NCBI GenBank assembly: GCA_003427395.1
Contig: BFEA01000046.1
Span: forward strand, 1,995,918 to 2,055,200
Length of the DNA stretch: 59,283 nucleotides
From: Chara braunii
Taxonomy: Eukaryota; Streptophyta; Charophyceae; Charales; Characeae
Direction: 5' to 3'
Numbering within the stretch: position 1 is the stretch's first letter; each line of letters opens with the position of its first letter. The notes beneath the pieces are model-generated. The model had not been told where the DNA came from, ran no database searches, and saw nothing but the letters and a program-made list of their open reading frames with translations. Positions 33,420 to 43,793 of the stretch are shown one piece after another. The translations under genes and the position numbers were made by a program.

Positions 33420-33845
33420 TATGTTTGAAGGCTCGGTAGGAGCGACTGCTACTCCTACTGGCTGTTTCCTTTCAGGTGGCCATAATCGGGGCAGAAACAA
33501 ACGATGTAGTTGGGATCACCACATTTGAGTCATTGATCCATCTTCAGCCTCTTCTCCCACAACGACTTTTGTATGCCCATTTCCTTCCAAGGTTCGCCAT
33601 CAGCAATCCCTGGATGTGCTGGCCACGATTTGTCTATGTTTGAAGGCCCGGTAGGAGTGACTGGTACTCCTACTGGCCGTTCCCTTTTGGGTGGCGGTAA
33701 TCGGGGCAGAAACAGACAATGTGGTTGGGATCACCACATGTGAGGCATTGATCCACCTTCAACCTCTTCTCCCACAACGACTTTTGTATGCCCATTTCCT
33801 TCCAAGGTTCGTCATCGTCGATCCCTGGATGTGTTGGCCACGCTG
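33420..33845 (-). pseudogene. Elem IV gag zinc-knuckle region, duplicated
   Basis: Two ~212-bp tandem copies (about 33420-33631 and 33632-33845), both starting 'tatgtttgaaggc' on plus. The right copy encodes, on the minus strand, the knuckle CLTCGDPNHIVCFC (CX2CX4HX4C) and EMGIQKSLWEKRLKVDQ upstream of it; the left copy encodes a diverged knuckle. The knuckle would bind the element RNA. Duplication and flanking stops make it a relic. Confidence 0.75.
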
Positions 33846-34592
33846 TGTTCCCTCTACCCCTTCCGTCTGTGGAGTAGGATCCATGTCCACCTTGCAAGGA
33901 ACCATAACCCCTACCTCCCACGTAGTAGCTTTCTTCGTTGCTACTCCCCTAGGTGCCGCGTCCTCGTCCTCCACCTCTGCCTCGGCCTCCTCTTCCTCCT
34001 TGTTGTCCTCCCCTGCGGGCTGCAACAGCCTCGTAGTCCCCTCCCTGGGCTACTTGGTTGTTGTTGGGCTCTTGTAGTCCGTAGTGTATGTTCTCATAGG
34101 GCAGTGTCTCGACTCTTCCCTCAAACGTGACTGGAAGGCTATCTATTCCCTCTATGCTGCCTGCAATGGTCTTATTCTTGGCGGCATGTCCACCAAGACA
34201 CGAACTCGCCATCAGAACACGATCCCAATACGGAATCAGGTGTATAGGTAAGTGCCCATGTGTGCTTCCTACTGAAAGAAATTCTCTTCCCTCTTCCTTG
34301 CGTATGTCCATGAAAGCTTGACCTTTATCTTCTCCCTTCTCTCGCCCCCGTCAGATTGACTAGGATCGACCCTTGTGTCCCCCTCCTCCTTGGGATCTCC
34401 ATCGTCGTCTCGTCGACCATCTCCACCTCCACTACCACTTCCTGCTTTCAGGGTGGCGACAATGTCTATCAATTTCGTGGTAATTATACCTTGCTGGGCA
34501 TTCCCCTCGACACGTTGATCTATTCCTTGGGCGGCGACACTCGGATAGTTATTCGAGGTGCCCTTAAACCACCAGTACCTATCGGTTGTCAA
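33846..34592 (-). pseudogene. Elem IV gag relic
   Basis: Minus ORFs carry a capsid-like segment (SLPVTFEGRVETLPYENIHY), then a Gly/Arg-rich basic tract (GGRGGRGRGGGRGRG) leading to the zinc knuckle. The N-terminal part (34269-34592) has a Gly/Asp-rich linker. Several frames are used, so the gene is broken. Layout is typical of gag upstream of protease. Confidence 0.6.
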
Positions 34593-34747
34593 GGCTCGTG
34601 GCTCAGCCGACCGGTATACTGAACCTTGCCGAGCCTCGGGCTACCGGTAGGCCAAGTGGGAAAAAAAAAGAGAAAAAAAAATCATTATGGAAAGTAAATA
34701 AAAACAAAAAAGAGAAAAAAAAATCATTTCGATATCGCGCACAGGAG

Positions 34748-34752
<5 letters not shown>

Positions 34753-34789
<37 letters not shown>

Positions 34790-35280
34790 ACCACGGCGAG
34801 TTTGCCGCTGGCCCGCGTGCATTTCGGCGGGTCTCTTCTCTCTCTCTCTCTCCCGCGCGCGCGATGTAGGCCCGCACGGAGTTTCTTGGAGAGTGAGAAT
34901 GAATCTTTCACAACCAATGGGAAAGATTCATTCGAACTTTCGAAGAAACCCCGCACGGGTAGACAGCGTGCGCACGTGAGAGAGAGAGAGAGAGAGAGCA
35001 CCATGAGGAGTTCACCGCGGGCCCGCGTGCATTTCGGCAGGTCTCTCTCTCTCTCTCGCGGCGCGCGCTAGGCCTGCACATAGATTCTTGGAGAGTGAGA
35101 AAGAATCTTTCACAACCAATGGGAAAGATTCATTCGAACTTTCGAAGAAACTCCGCACGGGTAGACAGCGTACGCGCACGTGAGAGCGAGAGCAACAGAG
35201 AGAGAGAGCACCACGGCGAGTTCGTTGCGGGTCCGCCTGCATTTCAGCGAGTCTCTCTCTCTCTCTCTCTCTCTCTCCCC
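34753..35280. repeat. triplicated ~210-bp palindromic units with GA/CT arms
   Basis: Units start near 34753, 34979 and 35190, each a (GA)n block, 'gcaccacggcgagtt', 'gcatttcggcgggtc', then (CT)n. Between them lie imperfect palindromes. In the first, arms GAATGAATCTTTC (34897-34909) and GAAAGATTCATTC (34921-34933) are perfect around an 11-nt loop, and pairing extends outward through CGGAGTTTCTT/AAGAAACCCCG to the CT and GA runs. ORFs on both strands are translations of the repeat. Confidence 0.85.
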
Positions 35281-35284
35281 AGAG

Positions 35285-35704
35285 CGCGCTCACTTCTATT
35301 TTCGTTTGTTTTCTTTTCAGATTTCGACCTTTTTCATTTTTTTTTGTTTTTGGTCCTCCTGTTCTCTGTGTATGATCCTCCAGCCTGCCTTCGTCTGGTT
35401 CTTCTTCCTCCTGTTCTTCTTCTTCTACCACGTCCACCTCTTGTTTTTGCTTTTCCAGTATCTTTAACCTCTCTTCCAACTCTTTCCTCTCCTTCTCCAG
35501 TCTCTCCTTCTCTTCTTCTTTCCTTTTCCTTTTCTCCTCTTTCTTCTCCTCCCTCTCCTTCCTCTTCTCGATCAATTTCCTATCAATTCGGCCTGTTCCG
35601 CAGAGGAGTGGGGTTGCGTTGACCTGCCGGAATGGCTCACCACATGCATGCCGAAAGTCTGGGCGAACCCCAACGGGAACAGGAATCGAAGGAGGGGGCC
35701 CCAT
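35285..35704 (-). pseudogene. Lys/Glu-rich coiled-coil ORF, gag-like
   Basis: The N-terminal half of a 230-codon minus ORF reads GPPPSIPVPVGVRPDF and then a long charged coiled coil (KRKEREEKKEEKRKRKEEEK onward, ELEERLKILEKQKQEV). The C-terminal part runs into the palindrome repeats and is spurious. Coiled coils of this type precede capsid in gag-like proteins of related elements, and it lies upstream of the Elem IV gag relic, but the link is inferred. Confidence 0.4.
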
Positions 35705-36910
35705 ATAGCGGGTAGGGCCAAAAATCCATGGTGAGAGATGGCGCAGTAAAAGTCAACTCTTCTCCTTCAGGCGCACAGTGCCTAAGTTGCCGTAACGCAC
35801 AAGCAGCATCAGCGCCTCCGCATCTCGCAGAACAAGTGACGAGTCGCTGCACTGTAGCAGCTAAATTTAGGATTTGTCTTCGCTTGGCTCGGCCTTCTTC
35901 AGACCGGTACCGGTCAGCCGCGGCCTGTCTGCTGCAAACATTTTGTCGGTCCGGTACTTTCCAGACTTTCCTGGGACATGCTGCAATTTTGGACCTTGGA
36001 CTGTCGAACTGGACCGGATGCTTCTGGACTTTTCTTGTCGGTACCGGACTCCTACCTACCTACAACGTTTTGGACCCCCCTTGGACCCGACGACCTAGCC
36101 TACCGGACTGCCATAGGACTGGGCTTGTGGGGACCCTTAGACCGGGACTGGGTGTCTGCCGCATGAATCCTTTCAGTGAGTGGGGAGCCACTACGTTTCA
36201 GATTCTGGATTGGTTGTTGCATTCTGCAATAACTCAGCTCAAATCTGCATCAGCCGTGGGCGGAGGGCCGTCACTTTTGGTCAAAGGCCAGAAACAGGGT
36301 TCAAAAGTCACGGCCCAAGTCATGAAATGCCTGACCGAAAGCCTGATGCTGTGGGGAACTGAAGACGAGGTCAAAAGTGGTCCTCAGAGGCCCTACGTGA
36401 GGCAGTTGACCCTGGGAAAGTCAACGGTCAATTCCAGGTTGGAAATTCAGGCCCAGAAGTCAAAGTCAACCCGTTGCCAGCCTCTATTGTAGATCAGATA
36501 CACATCTTTGGTTGTCTCAATCTGCAACTGTACGCAATCCAGGCCATTGGCTGACAACCGATCTGGGCGGTCGCACCCGGAAGACCAGAGGCCGGTCAAC
36601 CTGAGTCAACATTATAAGTTGAACCAGCCCCTGCGAGTGATCATTCAGTCTTGTGCGTGCTGCTGGACGCTGGCTTGACTCTGGTGCGACAACATGAGAC
36701 TGGTGGAGCTTGATGATGGGGCCATTCTCTGTCTGCGGGACCAGCCCTGTTTGTGATTATGCTGATGTGGCTGCGGCCACACTGATTCCGACATTGATGG
36801 AATGTTTGCGAGGAGGAGGAGGATCAGAGCTGTGAGATTGGTTCGATAGTTGAAGGGAAGCGTACCTGGTTGATCATGTCGACACTGTGCTTTGCTGATT
36901 GTCTTCAGAG
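35705..36910. other. gene-free stretch
   Basis: A 254-codon plus ORF (35728-36492) has Pro/Ser/Thr/Leu composition and no motif, and I do not accept it as a gene. A ~50-bp segment at about 36172 ('gagtggggagccactacg') recurs at about 38548. Confidence 0.4.
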
Positions 36911-37818
36911 TGAAACGGTATTCACCTGTTAGCAGTAGCGAATGCAGATCCCAAGGCTCGATCCCTAGTTCTTACCTTACCTGGGTATAGTACCTGTGTC
37001 GACCCCGAGAGTTGAACCCATGACCTCTGTGTTCGCAACAGTTGGTAGGCTGTCGTAGGTCCATAGGTGGTAGGGGTTCGATCTGTAGACCTGTCGGATA
37101 GAGGTCTTAGGGAGTTCTAGAAGCCGTAGCTGTAGCTCCTCTGAAAGGTCAAGTTCGTAGCTGCTACAGTCCTGAAAGTTCAAGGTCGTAGCTGCTACAG
37201 TGTTGAAGGGCCAAGTCCACAGACTCCCGGAAGGTCCGGAAGTGGCCCTTCCAACGTTGCTCACAGTAGATTAGAGGCAAGTGGGCAAGTGGTGAAGTCC
37301 ACCCTTGCTGAGTCAGCGGTACCCAGTCCCGGTCTCACTGAGTCCGGTCAGCAAGTACCATGAGGGACTGTGTGCACCATGGGCCTGGCAGCGCCCAGCC
37401 ATTCATTGATTCCTGCGTAAGCCATGAGGAAGCGCTGCTTGAGCGACTTGTGCGAGGTGGTCTGGAGAGTGCTCGAAGACGAAGTCGGCTGAAGGGATAG
37501 TTAGCCATAGCTAGTGAGGGACAGCGGCCATAGCCGCCATAGCTGATAGACGAGTGTGTTAGTAGTAGTAGTGTGTGTGTGTGTGTGGGATATCCAGGGT
37601 GATCCGGAGTTGAGTGAGTGCGAACAGTGGTGCTGAACAGAGAGGCGAGAGTTGGGATGTACAGGCGCTGATGCGCCATAGCCTGTTAAAGCGAGCTTGT
37701 ATCCAAACTGTGTTTTCGACTTCCATATCTCTGAGCTTTGAGTGGGCGCTGTGCGCCAGTGTGACTCACCATCTGTTTGCATGAGTGCGAAGTGGAAAAG
37801 AAAGCGAGTCTGATTGCA
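36911..37818 (+). repeat. solo LTR-B
   Basis: Runs from TGAAACGG to TCTGATTGCA and matches the reverse complement of 42816-43782 throughout. AGAG stands on both outer flanks (36907-36910 and 37819-37822), a possible target-site duplication. No element body adjoins, so it is a solo LTR left by recombination. It contains the 'caggactgtagcagctac' subrepeats. Confidence 0.8.
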
Positions 37819-39006
37819 AGAGGAAGGAGCTGCGCCATCCTTCTTGGCCACTGCTGACGTGGCTGGAGGATGGGCGCCCTGCTGTAACCTGCTTATTTGT
37901 CAGAGATTGTCAGGGAGGAACCGATTGCTGATGTGGAGAGTTGGGAGATAACGCCCGAAGCAGGAGTGGGCCAGCAAGGGGTCTCTACTCTATGATGAGT
38001 TTGGAAACTCTCTCTCTCACCCTCTGAAGTCTCTTCTCCCTCTCTCCTCATCTTTCTCTCTGTATTGGGATGCCACATGTACAATGAGTATGGTTTCACA
38101 AACGATTTTTGGAGACTTTGATTCTGCGCTATGACAACTTGTGTCTCGACATTGATGAGCTTCTCATATGAATGGGTTCATTGCAATTCATATGCAGCCA
38201 GTTCAACTCCTTGTTTGGAGGGCCACAAGCAGTTCTTCCATTGGTGATGGTGTGGAGCAGTTGGTCGGGTAGGTCCTTTGATAGTGCTCTGTCTGGAGGG
38301 AAGCTTGCCTGGATTGCATAACTTCACCTGATGGAGGCTGTTCCTTTGAGAAATCTCATACCTGGTGTATCCAGTGCTTGGAGGATCTTCGACCATCACG
38401 AAGCTCTAAACTTTACATTAACTTTGTTTGGGAATTGGAATGCTTTGGGAAAAAAAAATGGACTCGCTCATTCACCTGCCGGTTCCCATGAGATAGAGAC
38501 CCCTGAGCCTCCACTTGACCTATTTGGCTAATTCATTCCTGGCTTGTGTGAGTGGGGAGCCAGTACATTTCAGATTCTGGGTTGGTGTTGCATTCGTATT
38601 CAGCCACTCCAATAATTTCTCTCAATGCTCTCCCTTTCTTTCATCGCTCGGTCAGTTTGAGGGATTTTCGAGACAGTCCTTTGCTTATGTATTGCAATGC
38701 CTTGCCCAAGTCAATTGGTGTCAGCCTCCACTGGGAGAGATTCCGGGCGCAGCGGCCTTATCTCGTGGGTCATTATTTTATTCTTTTTTCTGAAAAACAC
38801 TGAGCATATTATATTCCAAAAGTCGTGTGTCATTTTTTTTCTGTAGCTGGAAACAACACATGAGGGGATGAGGCATAGTATTTTTGACAGCGGCTCCAAG
38901 ACTGTCCAGTGCACAGATGTTTTTTTATGACACCAGCTGTACATATGTCTCTCATCATAGATTTGCATATCATGAATGATGTATGTGTGACAGCGGTCTT
39001 TTCAAG
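37819..39006. other. probable intron or intergenic sequence
   Basis: No credible exon seen. About 38548 shares ~50 bp with 36172. The stretch ends in a pyrimidine-rich acceptor-like 'cggtcttttcaag'. It may be intron of the Kelch gene. Confidence 0.4.
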
Positions 39007-39414
39007 ATGAAGTCCAGACCCTCAGGGACGAGGTGCAGGACCTTCGGCAAAAGCTCAAAATTATACAGTTTGCAGAAGCTGGGAGGGAAGGAGCTGTGTC
39101 ATTGCAGGTAATGGTCGCAAGGGATGTTACTGAGGAGCGGGATGCGAATGAGATGGTTGGACATTGGGATTCTAACAGAGAGGCATTGGTAGAGAAGACG
39201 TCACTCTCTGACGTTGCTGGGGATATATACCTGATGGGTGGCTTCCATGACCATAACTGGCTGGCTTCTGTCGAAGTGTTCAATCCACTTTTGCGGAAAT
39301 GGAGGAACGTTGCGCCGATGGGTGATCCTCGATCATATGCAGCAGCAAGTGTGCTGGACAGGAAAATCTTTGTTTTCGGGGGAGGCAGTGCAAAAGACCT
39401 CTGGTATGACACAG
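39007..39414 (+). CDS. exon of a Kelch-repeat protein
   Basis: A 408-bp exon, phase 1 on both sides, with acceptor TTTTCAAG/A and donor ACACAG/GTTAGT. It encodes a coiled coil (EVQTLRDEVQDLRQKL) and then Kelch blades: IYLMGGFHDHNWLASVEVFN with the GG doublet, RKWRNVAPMGDPRSYAAASV with the Trp, and KIFVFGGG starting the next blade. Coiled coil before Kelch occurs in plant DCD-Kelch proteins, but no DCD domain is in the window. Kelch propellers bind protein partners. It has no stops and looks functional. Neighbouring exons were not found, so the gene is partial here. Confidence 0.75.
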
Positions 39415-39627
39415 GTTAGTCCAGGTCTCTCAAAATTGTGCAACAGCGTATTGCACTTAAATTGAATGAAGGACTCTCTGAAATCCAGCCGTCTCCAATC
39501 ACTGCCGTATCCATTTGAGAAGATCCCTGTGCAGTCTTTTTCGTTGCTTGTTTCAATTATTTTACAGAAACCTAATTAGTTAAAACACATCTCAACGTTT
39601 ATCTTGTATTATGATGACCTTGTTATT

Positions 39628-39852
39628 TTAGTTTATACTCGATGTACAGATCGAAGTATGTCTGTTTGATTTTGCAGCTCCAGTTAGGGAATTGTCATAC
39701 CAGGACTTCCAATATGTATCACCGCAAATGACGACAAGACTCTGATGGAATACTCCCTCATTTGATACTGCCTGAAGTGCTCTTGGTACTTCGGTCACAT
39801 AAGTTCCTCTGTTTCTGCCTTTCCCTGGCGAAGGCTTGGGGAAATGTCTCAT
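39628..39852 (-). CDS. unrecognised ORF
   Basis: Minus ORF with non-repetitive, protein-like composition (TYVTEVPRALQAVSNEGVFH, then VVICGDTYWKSWYDNS). It might be an exon or retroelement fragment. No family is recognised. Opposite strand to the Kelch exon. Confidence 0.25.
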   Translation of the reverse strand: MRHFPKPSPGKGRNRGTYVTEVPRALQAVSNEGVFHQSLVVICGDTYWKSWYDNSLTGAAKSNRHTSICTSSIN

Positions 39853-39924
39853 TGTTACTCATTTATTGGTTTTCAGTGGCTGTGTGCGGAATGATTTTAG
39901 CAAAACTGTCTAAGAAGTGACTTA

Positions 39925-40375
39925 TGTAATGACCTGCCATAACACAGACTGAGAACACTGCTGATTTCTGAACTTCTGCTGATGGAATGGATGCCTTGCT
40001 GAGATTCCCGCATTCTGCTGAGTTTTCTAAGTCTGTATATGTGCGTGCTTGTTGACCTGCGTGCCTGTCTGAGTGCTTGTCGGTATGAGTGTGTGTGTGA
40101 CCCGCAAGGGTACTTCCTTGTTTGGCAGGCCCGTAGGGCAGGTACTTACCTGTGGCCGTGGCATTGAGGGTTGCAGCAGGGAAAACAGCGGAGCCAGGGG
40201 CCCGCGGTGCTTAGAGCAGCGGAAAATCAGGCCGGTACCGGACCCGGTAGCAGTAGATGTGCCCAGTACTCGAGGCTGAGCAGAAGAAGACAAAGTTGGC
40301 ATTTTTAGAGGCCCAGTAGCGATAGGCTGGGTCCAGGCCGGTACCAGTCCATCCAGTCTGAGTCTAGAGCCTGTA
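39925..40375 (+). repeat. LTR-C copy (5' portion)
   Basis: Starts TGTAATGACCTGCC and matches 41493-41955 in direct orientation and the Elem VI 3' LTR (53657 downward) in inverse orientation, including 'gtctgagtgcttgtcgg', 'gacccgcaagggtac' and 'ggtacttacctgtgg'. The right end is not defined. Confidence 0.7.
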
Positions 40376-41492
40376 CGGGCAATATCAGAGTCTGCAATGA
40401 TGTTTCCCTCCGAAAGGGAGGAGGTACGGGTTGCTTGGGAGGCCGAGCGGCCAGGAGGCAAGCAGGCCGCTATATCAAGAGGCCAAGGGAAGAACTCGGC
40501 CTCATTATTCAGGGTGCGAGTTGGGTGTCACGCTGCTGGAGCACTGGTTAGAAGAGCGCTGGTTGATTCAGCGCTGCTGGGAGGAAGAAACCGGGAGCTT
40601 CCACGTTGGCTATGGTGGAGCTCTACCGGTAGGAGGAGGGAGAAGGGCACCAAGGAGGAGAGTGGCGAGGTACCTACCTGGCTATGGTGGACACCATCTT
40701 CATCGCCTTGTTAGGCGCTGCATCTGGAAGGCCCTAGTTGGGGTAGTGCCGCATCAAGGAAGCTCGGGACAGAGTCAGGCATAGCGGTTGAGTTGGCAGC
40801 GGCATAACTGCCTGTTGTTGACCTTGGGACAAGAGAGCAGCGACATACCTGCTTTGGGTTGTCCTTTGGACAGGAGGGTAGAGCCGTCAGTGCTCTGCCA
40901 TAGCCTTGGCCTATAGAAGAGGAAGAGGAAGGGTGGCCATGGCTATGGCGGACCTGATGTTGTGCCTGCAGTAGAAGTGGGATTCAGACATTGGTTCTGG
41001 TTCAGCCATTCAACGTTATTATTGTTATTTCTTGTTTGAATAAGAGGGGAGGAGATAAGGAGGAGGAGATTGGTCGGCGAAGAAGAAGAGTCTTGTCATT
41101 GGTCTATGCTGTCGTACATCATCTTCTTCTTCTTTCTTACTTCTTCTTCTTCTCCCTCTCTCTCCTCTCAAGTTCGTTCATTTCCTTTTGCAATTGGATG
41201 GCATTGTACTTTCTGATGAATATATACTTCGAAATTGGCCAGGATCGTAACACTTATTATTTTCATTCCATTTCTGTGGAGATTTCTTCCTCAATTCATC
41301 TGGAGGCCTCGGTGAATGCTCCAGTTCTTGACTGGGTGGACTGGAGGAGACCAAGATTGGAAATGTATTTGTCTGAATTGATGGCTTAGGTGTGACATGG
41401 ATGTGTCTGGCTGCAAGGTCAGTGCTCTCACCAGTACAAAGATCTCAACTGACTGGCAGCTTTTGGAATCTTACCGTGCAGATTGCTACTTT
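40376..41492. other. non-coding sequence between two direct LTR-C copies
   Basis: GC-rich, with repeated 'gctatggtgga' and 'gctatggcgga' motifs, then a purine-rich tract (41045-41085) facing a pyrimidine-rich tract (41120-41165). No ORF is credible. It would be the interior if the flanking LTR-C copies form a non-autonomous element. Confidence 0.45.
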
Positions 41493-41955
41493 TGTAATGA
41501 CCTGCCAAACACAGACTGAGACACACAACTGATTTCTGAGTTTTGCTCATGGAATGTATGCCTTACTGAGTTTCCCGGTTGTTGCTGAGTTTTCTAAGTC
41601 TGTGTGGGTGCATGCCTGCCAGTCTGCATGCCTGTCTGAGTGCTTGTCGGCTTGAGTGTGTATGTGACCCGCAAGGGCACTTGGTTGTTCGGAAGGCCCA
41701 AAGGGCGGGTACTTACCTGTGGCCATGACATTGAGGGCTGCAGCGGGGAAAACACTCAAGTGGCGGGGAAAGAGGCCCGCGACACTTAGAGCAGCCGAAA
41801 ACACTCAAGTAGCAGGTAGGCCGGTACCACACCAAGAGGAGGTAGATGTGCCTGGTACTCGAGACCGAGTAGAAGACAAAAGTTGGCAATTTTAAAGGCC
41901 AAGTAGATGTAGGCTAGGTCTAGGCGGGTACCAGTCCAACAATTTGAGTCTAGGG
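41493..41955 (+). repeat. LTR-C copy 2 (5' portion)
   Basis: Starts TGTAATGACCTGCC and aligns with 39925-40375 along its length. It abuts the end of the opposite-strand pol relic (Elem VII) at about 41957. Confidence 0.7.
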
Positions 41956-41956
41956 C

Positions 41957-42815
41957 CTCTATCGTGTACGAAGGTCCGTCCTGTCCACCTTTGACTTCTA
42001 GAACAGGCCACGGTCCCCTATACGTGGGTAACAGCTTTTGTGAGATGTTCTCTTCTAGGGCGAACTCCTTTGAATTCACCCAGACTAAATCACCTACCTG
42101 GAGGCTGGAACTGTGATGGCCGACGATGCTTATTATCTTGTTCTATCATCTTGTGTTGAGCCCTCCTCAAATTGTCGGTCACTGTCGCAATTTCGTTTTC
42201 AGGGCGCTATGCAAACTCTCTAGTTTCGGTTGGTAGTCTATGGACTTGCTCTGGATTCAGTCCTTTTAAGAGCCTACGTGGTCTAAAGGATTTATCCAGC
42301 TCATTTGGAGTTCGGCAAGTAGCTATATGGACACTGTTATTGTAGGCGCTAGCTACTTTGGGAAGCATCTCATCCCAGGTTGTCTGGTCTGGTCTAATAT
42401 AGATCATGAGTATTTGCTGCAGGATCTTATTCATGTGTTCAGTCCGATCTTTAGTCTCTGGATGACGGCCAGATGACATTGACAACTTAGAACCATAGAC
42501 TCTCATCAGTTCCTGCCAGTTCTGACTGGTAAACCGTGTGTCTCTATCACTAACTATAGATAGCGGAATACCATGTTCACTTACCCAGGAATCGAAAAAC
42601 GTTTCTATTACTAACTATGTGCGTGCCTCTGAAGGCAAAGGAACAAAAACTGCATACTTGCTAAAACGATCTATGATAACCACGACTTGGCTCTTGGCAT
42701 GCCTACTCCTTACCCCGGCATCCATGAAATCAATGGCACAGTCTGTCTATGACATCAGTCTTCTCAAATAGTAACTTGCTCGTGGTGTGGTAATTAGGTT
42801 CACTATCTGGAACTT
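41957..42815 (-). pseudogene. Elem VII pol relic: integrase core and C-terminal part
   Basis: On minus: SEPNYHTTSKLLFEKTDVID (RNase H/integrase spacer), then directly IDFMDAG and VVIIDRFSKYAVFVPLPSEA of the DDE core, so the HHCC domain is deleted. RHPETKDRTEHMNKILQQ (Glu motif region) and NISQKLLPTYRGPWPVLEV follow in separate frames. It is closely related to Elem V. It begins exactly where LTR-B ends, inside coding sequence. Confidence 0.75.
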
Positions 42816-43782
42816 TGCAATCAGACTCGCCTTCGTCTTCGTTCAGCATGCATGCAAACAGATTGAAATCCACACTGGCGCCAGGTGCCCACACAAAGCT
42901 CAGAGATATTACAGCCGAGAACACGGTTCAGATACGAACTTGCTTCACATTGGCTATGGCGCCTGCGCGCCTACACTTCCCTGATCTGTATTCACGACGA
43001 CTGTTCACACACACTCAACTCAAGATCTCCCTGGATATCCCACGCACATGCACTCTGTACCACACACACACACCCTCACTACTATGTAACGCTAGCTATG
43101 GCAGCTATGGCCGCGGGCTACACTCCCTACAAGCAGCAATGGCTGCTCTGTCTTCCGTGCAGCCCACTTCGACTACGGGCATCTGCAGACCACTTTGCAC
43201 AAAATGCTTGGGCAGCACTTCCGCATGGCTCACGCAGAAATGAATGAATGGCTGGACGCTGCCTCTTGATTTATACTTCTGTTGGTCGCTGGTCTGCCCC
43301 TTTCCACCGGGTCCATGGTGCACACAGTCCCACATGGTACGTGCTGACTGGACAAAGTGAGACTGGGACTGGGTACTGCTGACTAAGCAAAGTTGGGCTA
43401 CGCACTTGCCCACTTGCCTCTGGTCTAACGTGAGCAACACTTGAAAGGCCAGTTCCGGACCTTCCAGAAGTCTGTGGACTTGGCCTTTCGGGACTGTAGC
43501 AGCTACGACCTTGACCTTTCAGGACTGTAGCAGCTACGACCTTGACCTTTCAGAGTTGCAACAACTATGACCCCTACACAGTGGTGACCTCTATTCGACA
43601 GACCTACAGTTCAAGACCCGACAGCTACACAGACCTACGATAGACAGCAGTCGGCTACTAAAACACAGGTCATGGGTTCAAAACACACAAGGGTCTACCT
43701 AGTACTGTACATGGGTGAGGTAAGGTCTAGGTATCGAGCCCTGGGATCTGCATCTGTTACTGCAAAGGTTAAAACCGTTTCA
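42816..43782 (-). repeat. LTR-B, 3' LTR of Elem V
   Basis: From TGAAACGG (43782, minus) to TCTGATTGCA (42816). It is a 967-bp inverted partner of the solo LTR at 36911-37818. The chromodomain end of Elem V precedes it within a few bases, with a purine-rich GGCGGGAG as probable PPT. Contains three 'ggactgtagcagctacgacc' subrepeats near 43490-43560. Confidence 0.8.
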
Positions 43783-43793
43783 CTCCCGCCGGC

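Noticed and set aside
35728-36492. 254-codon plus-strand ORF
   Set aside because: Composition is not protein-like, no motif is recognised, and it overlaps opposite-strand retroelement sequence.
41213-41245. Possible hammerhead ribozyme (CTGATGA ... CGAAA)
   Set aside because: The two core boxes are present, but the sequence between them does not form stem II and no stems I and III or cleavage triplet are seen.
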